From contig NC_041012.1 of the NCBI RefSeq assembly GCF_004193775.1, forward strand, positions 12,855,223 to 12,919,222: a stretch of 64,000 bases of DNA, in the 5' to 3' direction. Made by a program: the position numbers and the translations under genes. Of the stretch, positions 1 through 10,492 are shown piece by piece. Positions within the stretch are counted from its first letter, which is position 1. Every line of letters begins with the position of its first letter. This DNA is from Glycine soja. Taxonomy: Eukaryota > Streptophyta > Magnoliopsida > Fabales > Fabaceae. The notes below the pieces were generated by a model, which saw nothing but the letters and a program-made list of their open reading frames with translations, did not search any database and was not told the DNA's origin.

Positions 1-4
1 GGGA

Positions 5-925
5 GTGGCAAAAGATTGGCTCTACCACCTTGCTCCCAGGTCCATTTTTAGCTGGGAGGACCTTAAGAGGGTGTTCTTGGAGAAATTCTTCCCTGCATCT
101 AGGACCACTGCCATCAGAAAAGACATTTCAGGCATCAGGCAACTTAGTGGAGAGAGCTTGTATGAGTACTGGGAAAGATTCAAGAAATTATGTGCAAGCT
201 GCCCTCACCACCAGATTTCTGAGCAACTCCTTCTTCAATATTTCTATGAGGGACTTAGAAACATGGAGAGGAGTATGATTGATGCTTTCAGTGGTGGAGC
301 CCTTGGTGATATGACTCCAGCTGAGGCTAGGAGTTTGATTGAGAAGATGGCTTCTAACTCCCAATAATTCAGTGCAAGAAATGATGTTATTATCCTCAAA
401 GGAGTCCATGAGGTGGCCACAGATTCATCTTCATCTGCTGAAAATAAAAAGCTTGAGGGAAAACTTGATGCCTTGGTCAACCTAGTAACTCATCTTGCCA
501 TGAATCAGAAGTCTGCACCTGTTGCAAGAGTCTGTGGTCTATGTTCTTCTGCAGATCACCATACAGATCTTTGTCCTTCTTTGCAGCAATCTGGAGTCAA
601 TGAGCAACCTGAAGCTTATGTTGCAAACATTTATAATAGATCTCCTCAGCAGCAAAACCAACAACAACTGAATAATTATGATCTTTCAAGCAACAGATAC
701 AATCCAGGTTGGAGGAATCATCCAAATTTGAGATGGGCAAGTCCTCCACAACAACAACAGCCTGTCCCTCCTTTCCAGAATGTTGCTGGTCCAAGCAAGC
801 CATATGTTCCTCCTCCAATACAGCGGCAGTCACAACAAATACAACAAGCAACTGAGGCTCCTCCTCAACCTTCCTTAGAAGAGTTAGTGAGGCAAATGAC
901 CATCCAGAATATGCAATTTCAGTAA
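5..925 (+). pseudogene. gag remnant of the Athila-like element
   Basis: Encodes the C-terminal half of a retrotransposon capsid domain, with the motif LYEYWERFKKLCASCPHH near the start. A CCHC knuckle (CGLCSSADHHTDLC) and a Gln/Pro-rich tail follow. All of it reads in one frame, broken by a TAA at 365-367 and ended by a TAA at 923-925. Translation of the same frame past each stop stays gag-like, so these are point nonsense changes and not ends of genes. In the living family the protein would package RNA in cytoplasmic particles. The N terminus lies outside the window. Confidence 0.8.
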
Positions 926-1030
926 GAGACAAGAGCCTTTATTCAGAGTTTGACAAATCAGATGGGGCAGATGGCTACTCAATTGAACCAAGCTCAGTCC
1001 CAAAATTCTGACAAATATCCTTGACAAACT

Positions 1031-2287
1031 GTGCAAAATCTGAAAAATGTGAGTGCCATCACCTTGAGGTCTGGAATCCAAATTCAAGTGCCTCCACCAG
1101 TAGCAGCACCTGCACCTGAACCTGTCAAGCTTCATTCTACACCTGAAAAAGAGGATGAGATAGTTGCACAAAAGAGAAAGCTTCCTAACAAAAATTTTCA
1201 TGCAGGTGGACCTTCCTCTAGTAATTCTGACTTATCGCAGCCTCCTACCCCTCTTCCATTACCACCTAGGGCAATTCCAAACAAAAAGATGGAAGAAGTG
1301 GAAAAGGAGATCTTGGAGACGTTCAGGAAAGTAGAGGTGAACATACCTCTGCTAGATGTCATCAAGCAGATTCCAAGATATGCCAAGTTTCTAAAGGAGC
1401 TGTGCACCCACAAAAGGAAGCTCAAAGGCAATGAAAGGATTAGCATGGGTAGAAATGTGTTAGCATTGATAGGTAAATTTGTTCCTCACATTCCTGTGAA
1501 ATGTAAGGACCCAAGTACTTTCTGTATACCTTGCATTATTAGGAACAGTAAATTTGAGAATGACATGCTAGATCTAGGAGCATCAGTTAGTGTCATGCCT
1601 CTGTCCATTTTCAATTCTTTATCTCTTGGACCCTTGCAATCTACAATTGTGGTGATTCATTTGGCAAACAGAAGTGTTGCTTACCCCGTAGGTTTTATAG
1701 AGGATGTGCTGGTTCGGGTTGGTGAACTTATTTTTCCTGTTGATTTTTATGTTCTTAATATGGAAGAGGGATTTTCCCATGGTTCAGTTCCAATTATTAT
1801 AGGAAGACCATTTATGAAAACAGCTCGAACCAAGATATATGTTTATGCTGGCACATTGTCTATGGAATTTGGTGATATTGTTGTTCACTTTAACATTCTT
1901 GATGCCATGAAACATCCATCTGAGGATCATTCTATTTTTCATGTTGAGATAATTGATCAGATTGTTGATGATTATATGTTTGATTTTGATTATGTTCTTC
2001 ATGGTAGGAAACATCCATTTTTATCTGATCTGCATACTTGTCATTCCTTATACATTGAATCTGAATTTGAGTTTGAATTTGATCATGTATCTGATTTTTA
2101 TGCGGAGAATGAATCTAAATTTGAGTCTGGTTCTAATTTTGTGGGTGTTGTACCTCTTGATGTTGATTTTTTAGAGTCAGAATGCACTAACCATGTTGCA
2201 GGAAGTACATATACTTTTGACTTGCTTTATGAGGTACTGGCTGAGGAACCTTCTTCTTCTCCTACCCTGGTTCCTCCCACTGTTTAG
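1031..2287 (+). pseudogene. protease region of the Athila-like polyprotein
   Basis: Continues in the gag frame after a TGA at 1022-1024. Features in order are a Pro-rich linker, a basic segment (CTHKRKLKGNERISMG) and a retropepsin-like aspartic protease with DLGASVSVMP at 1571-1600, where Leu replaces the usual Thr or Ser. The motif IIIGRPFM follows; it corresponds to the ILGR-type segment that closes this fold. The region after the protease is acidic and rich in Phe and Asp. A TAG at 2285-2287 interrupts the frame. The protease would cut the polyprotein inside the particle. Confidence 0.8.
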
Positions 2288-2305
2288 CCACCACCCACAC
2301 TAGAG

Positions 2306-3796
2306 TTGAAGCCCTTACCAGCAACCCTCAAATATACTTACTTGGAGGACAAGGAAAAATTTCCAGTGATCATCTCTGCCTCCCTTGATGCTGGGCAAGA
2401 GGAGAAGTTGTTGCTAGTACTCAAGAAGCACAAGAAGGCCATTGGATGGACTTTAGCAGACATTCCTGGTATTAGCCTATCTACCTGCATGCATAGGATA
2501 CTTTTAGAGGATGGAGCTAAGCCAGTGAGGCAGCCATAGCGGAGACTCAACCCCGTCATTCTAGATGTGGTGAAAAAGGAAGTGACCAAGCTCTTACAAG
2601 CTGGAATCATCTACCCCATTTCTGACAGCCAGTGGGTGAGTCCAGTCCAAGGGGTTCCTAAGAAGACAGGCCTCACTGTGATCAAGAATGAGAGGGATGA
2701 TCTTATCCCCACAAGATTGCAGAACAGCTGGCGAGTCTGCATTGATTATAGGAGGTTGAACCAGGTAACCAGAAAAGATCATTTTCCCCTGCCATTCATT
2801 GATCAAATGCTTGAGCTCTTGGCAGGTAAATCTCATTACTGTTTTCTTGATGGTTTTTATGGTTATTTACAAATTCATATTGCTCCTAAGGATCAAGAAA
2901 AGACCATATTCACCTATTCCTTTGGCACTTTGGCCTATAGGAGGATGCCTTTTGGCCTATGCAACGCCCTTGGTACCTTCCAGCAGTTTATGCTTAGCAT
3001 TTTTAGTGATTTTTTAGAGAGCTGCATAGAGGTGTTTATGGATGATTTTACAGTTTATGGATCCTCTTTTGATGCATGTTTGGATAGTCTGGATAGAGTT
3101 CTTAGTAGACGAATTGAAACTAACCTTGTGCTGAATTTTGAAAAATGTCACTTCATGCTACAACAAGGTATATTTTTAGGGCATATCATTTCCAGTAGGG
3201 GCATAGAGGTAGACCCTGCAAAAATAGCTGTTATTTCACAATTGCCTTATCCCTCTTGCATGCGAGAGGTTCATTCTTTTCTTAGTCATGCAGGGTTTTA
3301 TAAGAGCTTTATCAAGGATTTTAGCAAAGTGGCCCTTCCACTATCCAATCTGCTGCAAAAGGAGGTGGAGTTTGATTTTGATGACCGGTGCAAAGAGGCT
3401 TTTGATTGCCTTAAGCGTGCGGTGACTACCACCCCTATCATTCAGGCACCTGATTGGACAGCCCCATTTGAGTTAATGTGCGATGCATCCAATTACGCAT
3501 TGGGGGTTGTCCTTGCTCAAAAGATTGATAAGCTGCCTCGGGTGATCTACTATGCTTCCAGAACTTTGGATGCTGCTCAAGCAAATTACACTACCACAGA
3601 GAACGAGCTATTAGCGATAGTTTTTGCTCTTGAGAAATTTCGTTCATATTTACTTGGTACTCGTGTTATTGTTTATACTTACCATGCAGCTCTGAAGTAC
3701 CTGTTGAAGAAGACTGAATCAAAGCCTAGATTGATCAGGTGGATGCTTTGGCTCCAAGAGTTTGATTTGGAGATCCGTGATCGGAGCGGTGCATAA
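2306..3796 (+). pseudogene. reverse transcriptase and RNase H of the Athila-like element
   Basis: Same frame as the preceding segments, with a TAG at 2537-2539 just before the RT core and a TAA at 3794-3796 after RNase H. RT motifs include [20 protein letters not shown] and the catalytic FMDD at 3035-3046, with Phe in place of Tyr as is usual in Athila. RNase H begins at [18 protein letters not shown] and has the [16 protein letters not shown] motif. The enzyme would copy element RNA into DNA. The catalytic residues are intact, but the stops prevent a complete polyprotein. Confidence 0.85.
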
Positions 3797-3802
3797 AACC
3801 TC

Positions 3803-5226
3803 GTGGTTGACCATCTGAGTAGGATTGAGCGCGTGTCTGAGGACTCACCCATTCGGGATGATTTTCCGGATGACCATTTGTACATTCTGTATAGTATTTT
3901 TGATTCCTTCCCCACTCCCTGGTTTGCTAATATTGTGAATTATTTGGTTGCTTCTATTTTTCCTCCCTTAGCATCTAAAGCTCAAAATGATAAAATTAAG
4001 AGCGATGCTAAGCATTATATTTGGAATGACCCTTATTTGTGGAAGTTGTGCAGTGACCAGGTTATTAGGAGATGCATTCGAGACAATGAGATCGACTCAG
4101 TCCTGCAATTCTGTCATTCTTCCGCACCAGGTGGCCATCTTGGCATACAGAGGACAACTCGCAAGGTGCTTGACTGCGGTTTCTATTGGCCACCATCTTC
4201 AAGGATACGTGGAGAATCTATAGCACTTGTGCGCCTTGTCAGAGAGCAGGCGGCTCACTTTCATGGAGACAACAAATGTCTCAACAACCCATGTTATTCT
4301 GTGAGGTGTTTGATGTCTGGGGTATAGATTTTATGGGGCCTTTCCCTGTCTCTTTTGGTTTTGTTTATATTCTCCTTGCTTTTGATTGTGTTTCAAAATG
4401 GGTGGAAGCCAAACCCACCAGAACTAACGATGCTAAGGTTGTTGTAGATTTTGTTAGATCTAATCTGTTTTGCAGGTTTGGAGTCCCTAGAGCCATCGTT
4501 AGTGATCAAGGCACCCATTTTTGTAACAGATCCATGTATGCCTTGCTCAAAATGTATGGGGTCATGCACAGAATTTCCACACCTTACCACCCCCAAACTA
4601 ATGGGCAGGCTGAGATTTCAAACAGGGAGATAAAAAGGATCTTGGAGAAGATTGTGCAGCCGAACAGAAAGGATTGGAGCACCAAGCTGGATGATGCTCT
4701 TTGGGCGCATAGGACTACCTACAAAGCACCCATAGGAATGTATCCTTATTGGGTTGTCTTTGGTAAGGCTTGTCATCTTCCTATAGAGATAAAGCACAAA
4801 GCCTACTGGGCTGTAAAGACCTGCAACTTCTCTATTGATTAGGCTGGAGAGGAAAGGAAGTTGCAACTAAGTGAGCTAGATGAGATCCGTTTAGAAGCCT
4901 ATGAGAATTCCAAATTCTACAAGGAGAAGACCAAGAAGTTCCATGATAGTTTGATCGCTAAGAAGGACTTCATGGTTGGACATAAAGTTTTATTGTATAA
5001 CTTTAGGCTCAAACACATGAGTGGTAAGTTGAGGTCAAAGTGGATTGGTCCTTTTGTGGTGACTAATGTTTTTCCTTATGGTACAGTTGAGATCAAAAGT
5101 GAATCCACAGATAAGAGCTTCAAGGTCAATGGACACCGGCTGAAACCATTCCTCACAAATCCATCCTTAGTGGATGTAGTGGTGGAGGAGACCTCCTTAC
5201 ATCACCCTACTTCTCTTCTGCCATGA
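3803..5226 (+). pseudogene. integrase of the Athila-like element, frameshifted
   Basis: Starts in the RT frame with HLSRIERV and the HHCC zinc domain (GHLGIQRTTRKVL). It shifts frame at about 4186-4195, so the CAPCQRAGG half of the zinc domain and the catalytic core read in another frame. The core keeps its DDE residues: Asp in WGIDFMGPF (about 4321), Asp in VSDQGTHF (about 4500) and Glu in [10 protein letters not shown] (about 4610). A TAG at 4840-4842 breaks the C-terminal part, which ends at 5226. It would insert the DNA copy into chromosomes. No chromodomain is visible, as expected for Athila. Confidence 0.82.
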
Positions 5227-6012
5227 CTTAGGGAGTTTTCTTTTTGTATCTCCTTCTTTACTTTCATTGCACTTGTCCAAATTTATTGATTGTTTTGATT
5301 GCTCTTGATCTTATGATTATGCTACATTGAGGACAATGTGTTGTTTAAGTGTGGGGGGGAGACTGTTCTTTTTTTTTTTGTTCTTTATTTGGGGTTTTTT
5401 AGTTTAATTTTTTTAGGTTTTCTAGGTTAATTTTGTTTTTTTGGTTTATGTTTTATGTACAACATTGTATGTTTCTCTTTGAATTATAGGTTATGTACAG
5501 GTAATGGGTAATTGTTTTTGAAATAGGAGTTTCTTGGCATTTTATGAATTGAAATCCTTGTTTTTCTCTGCATGTTAAGTTAGTTTTGAAAGTTCAAATT
5601 GGAAGTGATAGATTTACCTTTGGTGAGAATTTAAGCCATCATCATCTATTTTATTCGGTGTGTTTTGCCCCATTGATTTCTTGCACAATACCCTTGGCTT
5701 GACTCTTGTTGATACTTCTTTCTTCACATGCATGTTGGGAGATGATTTAGGCATTTTGTTCTTATAAGCCTCTAGCCAAATGAGCCTACCTTGAATTAAT
5801 TCCTTTGCTAGCCCCTTTGAGCCTATGTTCCCCTTTATTTGTTTTGAAGCTCATTTCAAGCCTTAAGTGAAAAACCATGATCTCACCCTACCCTTAAGGA
5901 ATTTTGGAGCTTTGGAATTGTTTTGGGAATAAGTGTGGGGGGGTACGTTTCATTGGATGATATGTTTTTGTTGGCCATGCTTGATGATGTATTTTGGCCA
6001 TGCTTGATGTAT
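5227..6012 (+). other. 3' non-coding region of the Athila-like element (continues at 11355-12082)
   Basis: No reading frame is supported. The stretch is T-rich and holds two G-runs, AAGTGTGGGGGGGAG near 5348 and a similar one near 5932, which look like extra purine tracts. The sequence is cut at 6012 by the nested element and resumes after 11359, ending with the purine-rich AAGTGTGGAGGGAT just before the LTR at 12083. Confidence 0.6.
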
Positions 6013-6908
6013 TGATGCAATCCTACCCCGCAAGGGCATTGGTTTGAAGACTCCAAGTAGATTGGGCTAGAGATCCAAGGAAAGGCCCTAGGGTTCTCAT
6101 GAGCCTTAGGGTAGATTTCGAGCCCATGGGCTAAGTATGAGCCCGCTTATCTTTGTAAATATTAGAATAGGTTTTTCCTTCGTCAAGGCCTTGTATTTTG
6201 GCCATTCTAGTAGTATAGGGTTTTAGCCTTGTATTTCGGGGCATTTTGAGTTGTCTTTGTAATAAGGACTTTTTTCTTATTTTCATGTTTTTTGTCATGG
6301 GGGTGAGCTTAGCTATTATAGGGGGTGTGTAGCTAAGCTCTAGCTTCTCATCTAAAGGAGGTGAGCTTAGCTATTAGAGAGGTATGTGTAGCTAAGCTCT
6401 AGCTTCTTTAGGAATCTTCTTAAGGAAGCTTCTCAAGGAGGTGAGCTTAGTTATGAGAGCGGTGTGTGTAGCTAAGCTCTAGCTTCTCAAGGAAGTTTTC
6501 TCAAAGAAGCTTCTCAAGGAAGTTTTCTCAAGAAAGCTTCTCAAGGAAGCTACCTAGTCTATGAATAGAAGCATGTGTAACACTTGTTGTAACTTTGATG
6601 AATGAGAGTCTTGTTAGACATACTTCAAAGTTCCACTTCTCTCCCTCTTTTATTCCTTCAATTTCGTGCTCCCCCCTTCTCTCTTTCTTTTCCTCCATTA
6701 AAGCATCCTCTTCAAGCTTCTTATCCAAGGCAATTCTTGGTGGTGAAGCTCCTTCTTCCTTGGCTTATTCCCTAGTGGATGGTGCCTCCCCTCTCCTCTT
6801 CTCCTTTGCCTTCCGCTGCATCTCTATGGTGAAAAATCACCATTGAAGGACCTCATTGAAGCTCAAAGATCCAGCTTCCATAGAAGCTCCACAAGCAAGC
6901 TTCCATCA
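6013..6908 (+). repeat. 5' LTR of the nested element
   Basis: Begins TGATGC and ends CCATCA. It contains three copies of a GAGCTTAGCTA/TAGCTAAGCTC hairpin and, downstream, pyrimidine-rich AAGCTTCTCAAGGAAG repeats. Short frames inside it are identical in both LTRs and I do not regard them as genes. Confidence 0.95.
6305..6479. repeat. Three hairpin repeats in the 5' LTR
   Basis: Inverted 11-bp arms GAGCTTAGCTA and TAGCTAAGCTC occur at 6305-6340, 6363-6399 and 6443-6479 (one mismatch in the third). Each loop is 14-15 bp and rich in G and T. The same array is at 10751-10925 in the 3' LTR. Confidence 0.9.
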
Positions 6909-6910
6909 AG

Positions 6911-6923
6911 TGGTAATCAGAGC
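6911..6923 (+). promoter_or_regulatory. Primer-binding-like site of the nested element
   Basis: TGGTAATCAGAGC lies two bases after the 5' LTR. It matches the initiator-Met tRNA 3' end complement (TGGTATCAGAGC) with one extra A, so priming may be altered or the site may have an indel. Confidence 0.6.
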
Positions 6924-8783
6924 ACAAGAGCTTCAAGTAGGTGCTCCTTAAACCTCCATTAATTTTTTTGCTTTACCTTCTCTTCCATTGTTGTTTCTTC
7001 ATTTTTTCTCCATGTATCTCCTCACATGTCTTGTGCTAAATGTTGTTAACATGATTCTTTAGAGTTTCCACCAATTATACTTGCTATAGAAGCTAGATTT
7101 GATTTTCTATGGTTCAAATTTCTTGTTCTTGTTCTTGAACCATGAATTGTGTTGAGTTTAGGTTCCTTTGAGTTTTGTCTTGTTATTTTTTGTGGCTGAA
7201 ACCTAAATCATAAAATTCTTACAAAAATATTAAAGTAGAAGAAAACCTCAAAAATCTAGAGTGACTTGTTCACCTATTGTAGTTTTGTCATAGAAGTCAT
7301 GTCTAGTCATGAAACTTGTCACATAAGATTTCTTATGTTGTGCTGAATTTTATTTTTCTTGTTTCTTTGTCTAACTCATTTGTTCATGAGTGTATGAAAT
7401 TCTTTTAGCCTATTAGTTGATTTGAGTCAAATCTTTCATGTTAATTAGTCCTTAACATGTTCATGCAAAATTCTTAGAGAGTCTTTGATTGTGAACCTTT
7501 TCTTGAACTTTTAGATTTCCTTATGATTGTGTCTATTGTGAATTTGAGTTTTGATGATTGAATTGTTGGCTGAAATGTTGATCCTAAGTGAATATTGAAC
7601 TCCTAAGACTGTGGTAAACAATCATAGTGAGTTCAACATACATAGGAAGGTTGAAAGTAAGCCTAAGGCAATCAATATACCATGCTTAAAAAAAATCGCT
7701 GGTGTTGGCAACTTGGACATACAAACTTGTAAAAATTACTGAGAATTGGTTACTTCGAATTTTGAGCTGAAATTTTTACTGAATTTTCTAGACATCTTGA
7801 AAAAAGTTATAAAAAAAGAACCAAGTGATTTGGGTAAAATAAAAAAATAATAAAAATCACACAAGTTTTCAGAAAAATCAGTATCCAGGAAAAAAAAGTG
7901 AAAGGGAAGTGTGCTTGTTGTTTTGGCTCAAAATTTATTCTATAATTGGAAATTTCAATTCAAAATTAGTGTGAAGACAAGTGCCAAAGCTAGAGTTTTG
8001 TTGAGTCTTTTTTTTCAGTTTTTTTTACTCTACTCTAGAGCCATTCTAAGTTTCTCTTTGAGTCCTAGCTTGCTTCTATGTCCTTTTCATTGCTTTAATT
8101 GTTGAATAATCCTTGAAAAATTGTCTTGTTAAAACTCCATTGGTTTAGCTTTCATTTTATTTTTTTTGGTCTTTGGTTATTGCTTGTCTCTTTGTTTCCT
8201 TGTTTGTGGGTTGCCATATAGGAATTGGAAGGAGGATTGGTGTCATCCCTTGAAGAATTTGAGTCCAGAAGTAAGGGGCCAACCACCTTAAGAGCTATTG
8301 GACTAAGAAGCACTCCAAATTGAGTGAATCACCAAAGAGAGAACAACCACCAAAATTGAGGACCGTTTTGTAATTTTGTAATTTGCAATTTACTTACCTT
8401 CATTGCTTTCAAGTTTTTGTAACAAAAAGGCCTTTCATTGGAAGTGTGTTGGGAGCCTCCAATAGGTTACCAAACTTCCATTTGTGTGTAATAATTTTAG
8501 GCAATTTTTACTTAGGATAGTGAGTGTTTTGTTGGGAACCTTGAATGTGGTCATCCAAACACTCTTAGGATTCACCTAGTTTACATTTCTTGCTTACTTT
8601 CATAGCTTATTTCTTTTACCTTCCATTGTCAAACCGCCTAGATAGCTTGCATTTTACCAATTAGTTTTTTTACCTTATCTTTCACACCTCTTTTAGTGTT
8701 TATTTGGCTAGTTTCAACCATAGTTTCTTTTACCTTTTCTTTTCAAACCTCCAACAAGAAAGAACAACAAATTAGGAACCAAC
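6924..8783 (+). other. Long leader of the nested element
   Basis: About 1.9 kb between the primer site and the first gag ATG. It is AT-rich, with no convincing reading frame, and ends in a run of short pyrimidine-rich blocks. It probably holds packaging signals, which I cannot locate. Confidence 0.5.
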
Positions 8784-8930
8784 ATGAGTCATCATTCATC
8801 TAGTGTTAATGGCGAGGGTACTAGTCATAAAGACCCTTTATCTAGAATCTTAGATGAGTTGAGTTCCCTCAAGTTATGGAAAGAAAAACAAGAGAGAAAA
8901 GAAAAAGGAAAAAAACAGTGGAAGAAATAA
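8784..8930 (+). CDS. Short 5' gag frame of the nested element
   Basis: ATG at 8784 opens a 48-codon frame starting MSHHSSSVNGEGTSHKDPL and stopping at 8928-8930. It precedes and overlaps the main frame (8876-10492), which lies at -1 relative to it. The two share an A-run, and the zero frame reads A AAA AAA at 8909-8915. Either an indel split one gag frame, or the run allows -1 slippage. Its content looks like a gag N terminus. Confidence 0.45.
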   Translation: MSHHSSSVNGEGTSHKDPLSRILDELSSLKLWKEKQERKEKGKKQWKK

Positions 8931-10492
8931 GTCAAGATGAAAGAAAGAAAATAAGAGAGGAAGAAAGAAGAAAAATAATGAAAGAAATGAAAAGAGAAAA
9001 ACATGCCTCCTATAGTAGTCATAACTCTTGCAAGAGCCTAAGTGAAGAACTTCGTGACTATTACGAAGGAAGGCATAGGTCACATCTTAGACCTCACTCC
9101 CATAGAAGAGAAAAGGAAAGAAAGCCTCAAGAGGCTAACATTAACCTCTCATACTTCCATGGGAAGGACAATGTAGAGGCTAACTTAGATTGGGAAATAA
9201 GGGTAGAGCAACAACTTAAAAAGAAGTCTACTTCAAAATCTTATGGCTCTCACTCTTATCCAAAGAAAGACCAAGGTCAAGGCATCTTTGGGGTGACACC
9301 TTCTAAGCCCAAAGATGATAAGGGGAAGGCAATAGAAAAGCAAGCCCCTAAGGCTAGTATGCATGAGAAAACTAGCTCTATAAAGTGCTTTAAATGTCTT
9401 GGAAGAGGACACATTACTTCTCAATGCCCCACCACAAAAACCAAGATTATGAGGGGCCAAGACATTTATAGTAGCCAAGATGAGGCTACTACTTCACCTT
9501 CCTCTAGTGAAAGTGAAGAAGCAAAATGGGAAGAATCTAGTGAAGAAATCTACCCCCAAGAAGATGGACAACCATTAGTGGTTAAAGAGAAGTGTAAGGA
9601 GGTAAGTGTCTCCTCCAAGAGGTTAGCTAAGAAGGAAACTCATTTTACAATAAAGACAAACATTAAAGAAACTTTTCCTCTTAGACAACCTCCATATTTT
9701 CTCTTTTGTAAAAAGACACTTGCTAGCATTGCCACACCTCTTGGGCTTGAGTTTATTCCTCAAGTAAAGAAGTTGTTGGATGAGGGTTTGGTTCGCAAGA
9801 GCTTAAATCCTTGTGCTTTTTTGGTGCCCAAAATAGGTATTATTAGGCACCAAGTCCCTAAAATAGGTGGTATGATGAATGTTTTGAGTGGTGCAACCCT
9901 CTTTTGTAAAATCACTCGTACACCTAACATGTTCATGGTGTGTGTACATAGGGACCCATTAGGTAGGTTTGTTCTTATTTTTAGTTTCAATACAAACTTA
10001 GGTACTCATATGGGACACCTTAGGTTTGTCATACTTTTTGGTAGGAATAATCAATATGAAAATACAGAAAAAGGTATGTTTTATTGCGTTACTTTTCTTA
10101 ATTTTTCAAATAGTGATCAACGGGTTCCCATGAACCCTAAGAGAATAAAGGTCATTCCTGAGTGGCTCACTCCACCAAGTATAAGAAAAATTTGGGGCTT
10201 CCATGACTTAACAAACTTTTACAAAAGGTTTGTCCCATATTTTTCTATACTTGTAGCACCACTCATTGAGTTGGTGAGAAACCATGTTCCTTCATGGGAA
10301 GATGCCCAGGAAATGGGTTTTCAGACCTTACCTTACTTCAACATACCAAACACCACTAATACATGTGTTTTTGTTCTTTTTACAGGTGTTGAGGGAAGGA
10401 GCCCAGAGTATGAAGAACCTCGGGATTTGAGGTCAAATCCTTTCCAAGGTGGAGGGAATGATGCAATCCTACCCCGCAAGGGCATTGGTTAG
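8876..10492 (+). CDS. Internally deleted gag-pol protein, 538 codons, no internal stop
   Basis: Residues 1-95 are a Lys/Glu/Arg-rich coiled region ending in LSYFHGKDNVEANLDWE, the edge of a retrotransposon capsid domain. The capsid core that should follow is missing. A CCHC knuckle CFKCLGRGHITSQC lies at residues 171-184. From about residue 230 the protein resembles the protease-RT linker and RT of chromovirus-type gypsy elements, including LLDEGLVRKSLNPCAFLVPK and a thumb-like VIPEWLTPPSIRKIWGFHDL. At the place of the YxDD catalytic box it reads LIFSFNTN, without the Asp pair. No protease active site, RNase H or integrase is present. The frame runs through the purine tract and ends in the 3' LTR. 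Confidence 0.75.
   Translation: MERKTREKRKRKKTVEEISQDERKKIREEERRKIMKEMKREKHASYSSHNSCKSLSEELRDYYEGRHRSHLRPHSHRREKERKPQEANINLSYFHGKDNVEANLDWEIRVEQQLKKKSTSKSYGSHSYPKKDQGQGIFGVTPSKPKDDKGKAIEKQAPKASMHEKTSSIKCFKCLGRGHITSQCPTTKTKIMRGQDIYSSQDEATTSPSSSESEEAKWEESSEEIYPQEDGQPLVVKEKCKEVSVSSKRLAKKETHFTIKTNIKETFPLRQPPYFLFCKKTLASIATPLGLEFIPQVKKLLDEGLVRKSLNPCAFLVPKIGIIRHQVPKIGGMMNVLSGATLFCKITRTPNMFMVCVHRDPLGRFVLIFSFNTNLGTHMGHLRFVILFGRNNQYENTEKGMFYCVTFLNFSNSDQRVPMNPKRIKVIPEWLTPPSIRKIWGFHDLTNFYKRFVPYFSILVAPLIELVRNHVPSWEDAQEMGFQTLPYFNIPNTTNTCVFVLFTGVEGRSPEYEEPRDLRSNPFQGGGNDAILPRKGIG
10445..10458 (+). promoter_or_regulatory. Polypurine tract of the nested element
   Basis: CAAGGTGGAGGGAA abuts the TG of the 3' LTR at 10459, the expected start of plus-strand DNA synthesis. 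Confidence 0.8.

Noticed and set aside
1..5226. Athila-like element with an envelope-like gene
   Set aside because: Some Athila relatives carry one after pol, but 5227-6012 and 11355-12082 have no frame of that kind.
6595..6846. 83-codon open frame, repeated at 11041-11292
   Set aside because: It is part of the two LTRs, and the identity follows from LTR identity. No domain is visible.
8825..9083. Phe/Leu-rich minus-strand frames
   Set aside because: Antisense shadow of the Lys/Glu-rich gag start, not a membrane protein.
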